A DNA stretch of 64,000 bases from Phytophthora sp. 'mugwort' (Eukaryota; Oomycota; Peronosporomycetes; Peronosporales; Peronosporaceae), in the NCBI GenBank assembly GCA_033558025.1, contig JAUCEF010000016.1:992001-1056000 (forward strand). The letters run 5' to 3'. The notes below the pieces were generated by a model. It was not told the origin of the DNA and made no database searches. It saw only the letters and a program-made list of their open reading frames with translations. The position numbers and the translations under genes were made by a program. Each line of letters opens with the position of its first letter. Position 1 is the stretch's first letter. Shown one piece after another: positions 57,801 through 64,000 of the stretch.

Positions 57801-59264
57801 CTACTGCTCGCGACGCGAGTCGTACTCGGCCTGGATCTCCTCGGCCGACTTGCCCGACGTCTCCGGCACCAGCTTCAGCGCCAATAGGTAGAAGAACGCT
57901 AGCAGCACCACGAACGGAACGTACGCGTAGTCGTCCAGAGCGTCCGACACGTACGGGTACGACACACCCACGATGAGGTTGCACAGCCAGTTGATGCCGA
58001 TGCACAGCGACGACGCGCTGGCGCGGATCGAGTCCGGGAAAATGTCGGCCGTCATCACCCACACGAGCGGGCCCAGCGTCACACCGAACACGATCACGTA
58101 CAGAGCAGTGAACACAATCGACAGCACAGAGACGTCCACGATGAACGCCACCGTCATACCGATGGACATGACCACCATACCCGCCAGGCCCCACAGGATC
58201 ATGTTGCGAGCGCCGAAGCGGTTGGCCAGCACGCCCGTGAAGAAGGCGGGCCAGATGTTGATGAAATCGATGATCAGCGTACCCACGCGCGAGTCCGAGA
58301 TGCCGGCGTCCGAGAAGATGCTGCCCGAATAGTAGAACACGGCGTTGATACCCGAAAGCTGCTGCGCGCACGACAGCATGATGCCTCCCAGAAGCTGCAT
58401 GCGGTAACGTGGGTTGAACATGGACTCCTTCTTGGGCGTCGAGTCGATGAGACCCTCCTCGGCACTAGCCTTGCTCACCTCGAGCCACGACAGAGCCGTC
58501 TGCACGTGCTCCTCGCCGTACAGGCGAGCGATGACCTGCTTCGCCTCCTCCTTGCGTCCCTGATTCAGAAGCCACGCCGGACTCTCCACGCACATGGACG
58601 GCGCCAGCAGCAGGTAGATGGCCGCCAGCACGACGGGGAACGCAGCCAGGTAGCGCCAGCCCGAGCTCGTGTTGGCGAAGAAGAACGTGATGGCAGGGAA
58701 CAAAATACCGATGGTCGTGAAGATCTGCAGGCCCAGGCCGAGCGTGTTGCGCATGTGCGGGGGCGACAGCTCGTTGATGTAGCCGCCGATGGTGGCCGTA
58801 GCCGTACCAGACGAGATACCGGCGATGAGACGGCCCAGAGCGAACAGCCAAACGTTCGACACGGACGCCTGCACCACACCGCCGACGATCATGAAGAGAC
58901 AGTTGCCCATGAGGGCCTTCTTGCGGCCGTACTTGTCGCTGAAGTGGCCGCAGCACAGCGAGCCCACCATGGCGCCGAAGATCCATGCGTTCACGGCGAA
59001 CGTCCACTCGAGCTTCGAATGGCCAGGGAACATGAGGCACGTGTCCTCGGCCACGGGGCGTGCATTGCACTCGTCCGTGTCGTTGTACTGCGACAGGTTC
59101 ATCTGCGAGGTGGACCAACCGCTCTGGAACGGCTGCAGCCACGACAGCAGCGCACTGGTGTACAGGATGGTCTTGGGCTTGATGAGACGAGCGGCGGCCT
59201 TGTTGGCCTCGTCGAAGGCCGTGACTGGCTTGGGGGAAGCAGCTTCGGCGTAGTTGTCCGCCAT
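57801..59264 (-). CDS. GLUT-like MFS sugar transporter, copy T10
   Basis: Protein identical to T1; AAT at N67 and TCG at S167. The initiator at 59308-59323 has one change unique to this copy (a C within the T-run, at 59316), which falls on a pyrimidine position of the consensus. Confidence 0.95.
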   Translation of the reverse strand: MADNYAEAASPKPVTAFDEANKAAARLIKPKTILYTSALLSWLQPFQSGWSTSQMNLSQYNDTDECNARPVAEDTCLMFPGHSKLEWTFAVNAWIFGAMVGSLCCGHFSDKYGRKKALMGNCLFMIVGGVVQASVSNVWLFALGRLIAGISSGTATATIGGYINELSPPHMRNTLGLGLQIFTTIGILFPAITFFFANTSSGWRYLAAFPVVLAAIYLLLAPSMCVESPAWLLNQGRKEEAKQVIARLYGEEHVQTALSWLEVSKASAEEGLIDSTPKKESMFNPRYRMQLLGGIMLSCAQQLSGINAVFYYSGSIFSDAGISDSRVGTLIIDFINIWPAFFTGVLANRFGARNMILWGLAGMVVMSIGMTVAFIVDVSVLSIVFTALYVIVFGVTLGPLVWVMTADIFPDSIRASASSLCIGINWLCNLIVGVSYPYVSDALDDYAYVPFVVLLAFFYLLALKLVPETSGKSAEEIQAEYDSRREQ

Positions 59265-60186
59265 GCTTGCTAGTTGCTAGACTGGATCGACTTGCTTGGT
59301 GCTTGTCCAAATAAGAAGTGAGGAACAGGGTAGTCGGTGCGTGCAGCGCTGGGTCTAGACTCCAGCCGGGCAGGCAACGAGTCACGAGCGGGCGGTGTAC
59401 ATGTACATGTATGCAACACTGCTGTCATGGCTCTTGACTGGACAAGAGAAAGCCGGACGACGTACTTCAAGTGAGGGTAGTCTGAGTCTCGTCACAAGGC
59501 TCTTGTGCCGCGCGGTCACTTGATTCACTTGATTCAGAGTCTGCTTGGGCTGCTTTCTTGTGACTCACGAGTCGTGAGACCGTGTCGACGTTTCCCTGTT
59601 CTGCCGTATGTCGCCCGTGCCTCTGGCCGATTGGCAAGAAATCATTTAGCGAATAGGTGTGTCTTGAAGTTTGCCAGGTCAAATAGAAACGCTTTTGACG
59701 CAGTGTACATGTATCAAGTTTTTTTTTTTTCAATTGAAAGCGGAGATGCCACCCCCGCAATGGGTGGTCTCTAGAGGCGACGGCAGTAAGCAAGCCGAGA
59801 CGGCATCTCAGACGCGGGTTGAGTTGGCCTGAGCCACCGTCGCCACTACTACGCCGCCGCTACTACAGTACTATGTATACCTACAGCGTCGCTTCATATA
59901 CTGTATTACTACTGTACAGTGTACGATGCCGTGGCAGTTCTTATATTAGAGGGTACACATATTCGGTGGCCTGCTGTGCAGGCTGCACAATTGCGATGTA
60001 GAGCAATTGGTCAGTGGCAGAAACTTCTGTCTTGCACATATGCACCGGAAGTGATATCATCCGATAGGCTCTCGAACGTGTTAGGGGCAATCAACAGCGA
60101 CTCTTCATGATCTATTGAAATAACATGCCGCATCACTCAAGTGGAGGTGAGAGAGGTCCGCTACGATACATCAATAAACCCTCAAA
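59265..60186 (-). repeat. Long-spacer left flank upstream of T10
   Basis: Same structure as upstream of T8 and T9, ending in the target-site duplication at 60174-60186. No gene is seen. Confidence 0.8.
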
Positions 60187-63100
60187 GAGTGAGAGAGAGG
60201 CAGACTACTCTATTTAGTCTTAACGACGACTAGATGTCTGGTATGTCCTAAGCCTGGTTATCAACGCCGGTGTCTGTTCAGGTCCGGTGGTTGTACGCTT
60301 TGGGCTCATCACTGGTGGTGAATGCTCTCGCGGGCGATGCTCCAATGCTTGTTGGCATAGAAGCAGTCTTGTCCCTTGTATTTGTTTGTCTGGCTGTCGG
60401 CGTTCGCGCTTCGCGAGTGCCTTCAGCTGCCTCATGGCTGTCGCCCAGAATTCTTCCTTGCTGCTTTCCGCCGTTACCTCCTCCTGTTGAAACACCACTC
60501 GATTTCTCTGGATCCAGAGACTTGTCATGCAAATGCTGCTCAATATGAGCCACATTCGCTCCCACTCCACTTTATACACCTTCACTTCGTCTGGATACGT
60601 CGCCAGCAGCCTTGCCGTTGTTCCTGCCGAGAGTTCCGGCGCATGCCTATTGGCACAGTTGGTTCTGAAGCTGGTGATCTGACCCAGCTCCCATTTGTCC
60701 CCTGTCCATTGCCGGATGAGTTGCAGCCAGCATTTTTGAGCGCACCCGCATTCCCAGAAGATGTACTCCATGGTTTCTTTCTGACCGACACACGTTTTCA
60801 GCTTTCTGCAACTGTTATCATGTCTCCTGCCGTCGTGATACAAGTTGAGTTGTCTGACTGGGACTCGGTAGACGACCCAGACTTGGTATTCTGTCATCTC
60901 ATTCCGGTATGCCCACAGGAACTTCGGTGTTTGCTGCATCGCAGCCTGCTGCCACTCACTTGTGCGTACTATTGCTTGCAGCCGGTTGATCTGCGTCGTC
61001 AATGCCCCACCGTCGCCCTTGTACTTCTGAAAGGGTTGCTTTTTGAGAGCATCCAAACGTGCTTGTTCGCGATAGTCTCTGCTTCTCTCCACGGGAATCC
61101 GTGAGTCTCCGGGTGCGCATAGAACACTATGCTGCCTTTGTCCTCATGCTTCTGCAGCTTTATCCGGTCTGCTGCTGTCTCCGGGCTAGCTTGAGTGGGT
61201 TCCAATACTCTCCAATGGATTCCATTGCTCTGCTGCTCCAACGTGATCGTGGTGCATGGTGTTTGGTGTGAGGCTACTACCGTTCCAATCGCTCTTCCTG
61301 ACACCGTTGTTTCCCACTTGTATTCATTGTCAAGGCGAGTCAGATGCCTCATCCTCAGTTTCGTCGTCACCTGCAACACTGTTCCGACCGCTACTGTCCG
61401 TGCTTCCATCAAGATCGCGATCCTCCACCTCCGGAGTTTGACTTGGTGATGCATCTTCGTCCCTACTGCTGGTACCTTTAAGGAGTACGTGGTCTCTCCG
61501 AGACGCCGGATGGAGAGATCCACGATAGTGCAAACCTTTATCTGCTCGAACTTCTTACTGGTGAGCATTTGTCCTCCCTTGTCTAGAATCCACGGGTTGT
61601 CATTTCAGCTGAACGTCGGCCAGCTGTTACTCTTCTTCCTCTGCCATCACCTCTCGCAGCTGAGGCAACACTCTGGATAGCTCTATGAGCCATTCTCCTG
61701 CTGCCATCCAGCTAATAGATTCCATCTCCAACTCCTCCATATCGAGTGTGTACTGCTGCGTTTCTTCCGCTGAATGTTCCATCACAGGGTTCTGCCACTC
61801 CCTTATGAGTTGTTGAAGCTCGTTGCCTGGGGTTTGACTTCCGGACTGACTGCGTCCCTTCATCTCTTTCCGTGGGGAGATTGTGTCCTTCCACATGTGC
61901 GTGCTGCCTCGGAACATCCATGCTTTCCGGCAGCCAGTATACGTCCTTGCGCTGTATTAGCCATTGGATAGTGTGCTCGGCTCGCTGGGTTTTGCTTGCT
62001 AGCGCCACCGAAGCGAGTCCCAGCCCGCCCGCTTGCTTTGGCGTGTAAATTAACCCGGGGTTCATTTTGTGACGGCTTCCTTCCATTGCCGTCGAGTGGT
62101 TCCAGAGGAACTGCTTCTGTAGGTTACGGACTTGCTTGTCGGCCCACCGCGGCGTGTCGAAGGCTGCCGCCGTAAACAGCACTGCCGGTAGCATTTATGA
62201 CATTCAGCAGTTGCACCCTGATATTGACGATATTGACGCTGGTTGCTATTTGCGTTGCGGTTGCCAGTCTGCGTTGCATATTTCGCGTCGCCCAGTTCAC
62301 ATTCGTCAGTTCTCCAGTTCCAACGAGATAGCCGAGGTATCGGACCGTCTCGCCATGCTTAAGTACCGAGATCTCATGAAATGTCTGTGCCTCCATCGCA
62401 GTGTTCAAGAAAATGAGATGATTTTTGGCGGGTTGAACTTGCAGCCCTGAAATCCGCCCAAATTGCTCCACTATCTCGATTGTCCGCGGTAGTTGCCGAG
62501 CCTCCTGAAGGAAATCGTCGAGTCATCGACGAAAGCCGAAAAAACATGTCTGTCTCCGTCTCCTCCTGACACCTCAATCCCCTGCAATTCCCGGTCCTGT
62601 CGGATCGCCAACGCCAGCACCTCTGCTGCCAGAAGGAACAGCAAAGGTGCCAATGGGCACCCTTGCCGGATCCCTGATACTACTTCCTGGGGTCTGGAGA
62701 GCTCACCATTCACTAGAAATCTGGCTGTTGTACCCGCGTGAAGTCGCCTGAGCATGTTTACGAATTCTATCGAAAACACAAACTTGAGAAGCGCTAGCAA
62801 TATAAGAAGTCTCGCGCCACAGTATCGTATGCCTTGCGGAAGTCGAGGATCACTCTGCTCAGTTCTGCGGCTAACTCCGGTTCTCCATTTGCGGTTGCTA
62901 ATACCGCCAACATCATCATTACCGTCTTAAGCAGTTGACGGCTGTGAGCAAAACCTTGTTGCGACTCACCAAGTGGTTTTCCTAGGACTTGCTTCATCCG
63001 CGTGGCCATGACCTTTGTGAATACTTTGTAGCCCGTCTGGAGCAACGAGATAGGCCGAAACGCCATTGCGTCGGTGGAATCTCCTTTATTCCTCAGCGGT

Positions 63101-64000
63101 ATCATCAATCCCTCCAGAAACGAGGGAGGTGGCTCCCCCCTTTCAGGAGCTCGTTGCCTATGGTTACCATCGCCGGAACTATAATGGCTTGGGCATCTTT
63201 AAAAAATCGTTGTTAAGCCCATCAGGTCCAGCTGCTTTTTGAAGGTTCAGGTCAGCAATGGCCCGGATGGCTTCTTCAGTTGTGATCACTTGCATGAGAG
63301 CCGTGTTTTGCGGCGCCGTAACTCTACCGCTTTTCGGTATTTGCACGAAGGTGTTCAACTCTCGTTCCAGGTTCTCTGCTCGGACGCTGCTGGGCACTGT
63401 TCCTAACACCGACCTCCATTCTGAACCAAACTTGTCCGCGATGTTCATTTCCCTGGCGAACGGCTCTCATTGATACACTTTATCTCGGTGACGGTTTGGT
63501 CCTCTTCCCAATTAGATATCGGCTTGAAGTTCCAACGCACTGCTCCATCGTCCTCTCCAGTCTTTGGCCGACGCGCACTAAGTACTCGTGAGGAGATGCG
63601 CTCGGTTTTGGGCATTAATCCGGTGAACGGCAGCTTTTCTCCGCTTCCTTTCCGTCGTGTGCATCCGCTGGACGCAAGCAACACACTCCTGTGTTGTTCT
63701 GTCCCACGTCTTGGCCGTGACCGCATTGCCAGTTCCAAGATCCGCGAGTTCCTCTATCATTTCATTGAGAACCCGCTCAGGTGAGCCGACCGTATTGGAT
63801 ACGTCACTCCTCGCTTGCTGCGGTGTCTGCTGCGTCCCTGACTATCTCGTCTTAGATGAACCGTACACATTGATGATCCGATGGTGTTGCAGGTTCGCTT
63901 ACCTCCACCCACTGCACTTCCTTCGTCCAATCTCGCGGCACGTAGAATCGATCGAGGCGGCTTGCACACTCGGGACTCCAATATGTGAAGAACTGCGTCG
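60187..64000 (-). mobile_element. Non-LTR retrotransposon copy L4, runs off the window
   Basis: Same 3' end and position as L1-L3; the 5' part is outside the window. At marker sites it matches L2/L3 in the left half and L1 in the right half (after about 63225), so it is a mosaic. Confidence 0.9.
60220..64000 (-). pseudogene. LINE ORF2, copy L4 (5' part outside window)
   Basis: The C-terminal 290-codon block (60220-61092) and the RT core with AFVDDST (about 62520-62540) are as in L3. The RT start near 63210 has the shortened A-run of L2/L3. The residues before it (NIADKFGSEW, IADLNLQKAA) and the ISNWEEDQTVTE block are those of L1. A 1-base loss at about 63858, absent from all other copies, further breaks the endonuclease end. 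Confidence 0.85.

Larger units (their letters stand above)
14239..64000. repeat. Tandem array of a sugar transporter gene with two spacer types
   Basis: Ten complete transporter copies lie on the minus strand at intervals of 3269, 3268, 3269, 3269, 3269, 3274, 3271, 7381 and 7384 bp. Seven spacers are the short type and the rest contain a 4.2 kb retrotransposon. The array starts with a transporter promoter lacking its gene (14239) and runs off the right edge. Copies are almost identical over kilobases, so amplification or homogenisation is recent. Confidence 0.95.

Noticed and set aside
20000..64000. CRISPR or satellite interpretation of the regular repeats
   Set aside because: Repeat units are 3.3-7.4 kb, contain a complete gene and have no short spacer structure.
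1..64000. tRNA, rRNA or telomeric repeats
   Set aside because: I looked for cloverleaf features, conserved rRNA strings and TTTAGGG runs and saw none.

Overview
The window looks like nuclear DNA of an oomycete, most likely a Phytophthora-type plant pathogen. The reasons are a 16-base oomycete-style initiator just upstream of a GC-rich, intron-free transporter gene, a degraded Maverick/Polinton element (a class known from Phytophthora), and a plant-L1-like non-LTR retrotransposon. The genus is an inference; there is no rRNA or other diagnostic marker in the window.

Region 1 (1-14238) is a decayed Maverick/Polinton, that is, an integrated virus-like DNA transposon. In order it holds a major capsid protein (minus, cut by the window edge), an adenain-like protease (plus), two small capsid-associated proteins with overlapping start and stop (plus), a GIY-YIG nuclease (plus), a penton-like minor capsid protein (minus), a packaging ATPase (minus), a long fibre protein ending in a phage-type S74 self-cleaving chaperone (plus), then a minus-strand block of small unknown genes, a chromodomain integrase and a protein-primed type B DNA polymerase. 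Most large genes carry one to several frameshifts, yet nearly all catalytic motifs can still be read, so this is a recent fossil rather than a working element.

Region 2 (14239-64000, continuing past the window) is a tandem array of one gene, a 487-residue GLUT-like sugar transporter on the minus strand. Ten complete copies encode the same protein and differ at only two synonymous sites. Seven intervals have a period of 3268-3274 bp with a short spacer. Two intervals have a period of 7381-7384 bp because their spacer contains a 4.2 kb 5'-truncated non-LTR retrotransposon. Two further copies of that retrotransposon spacer flank the array, one next to the Polinton and one at the right window edge. 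The retrotransposon sits at the same base with the same target-site duplication in all four places, so it inserted once and was then copied with the array.

The two regions meet at a sharp junction at 14238/14239. The promoter and 5' leader of a missing transporter copy join the truncated polymerase gene 6 bases before where the transporter start codon would be. The most notable points are the perfect homogenisation of the transporter array, the S74 fibre, the GIY-YIG nuclease and the HNH-like insertion in the polymerase of the Polinton, and the mosaic lesions in the retrotransposon copies.
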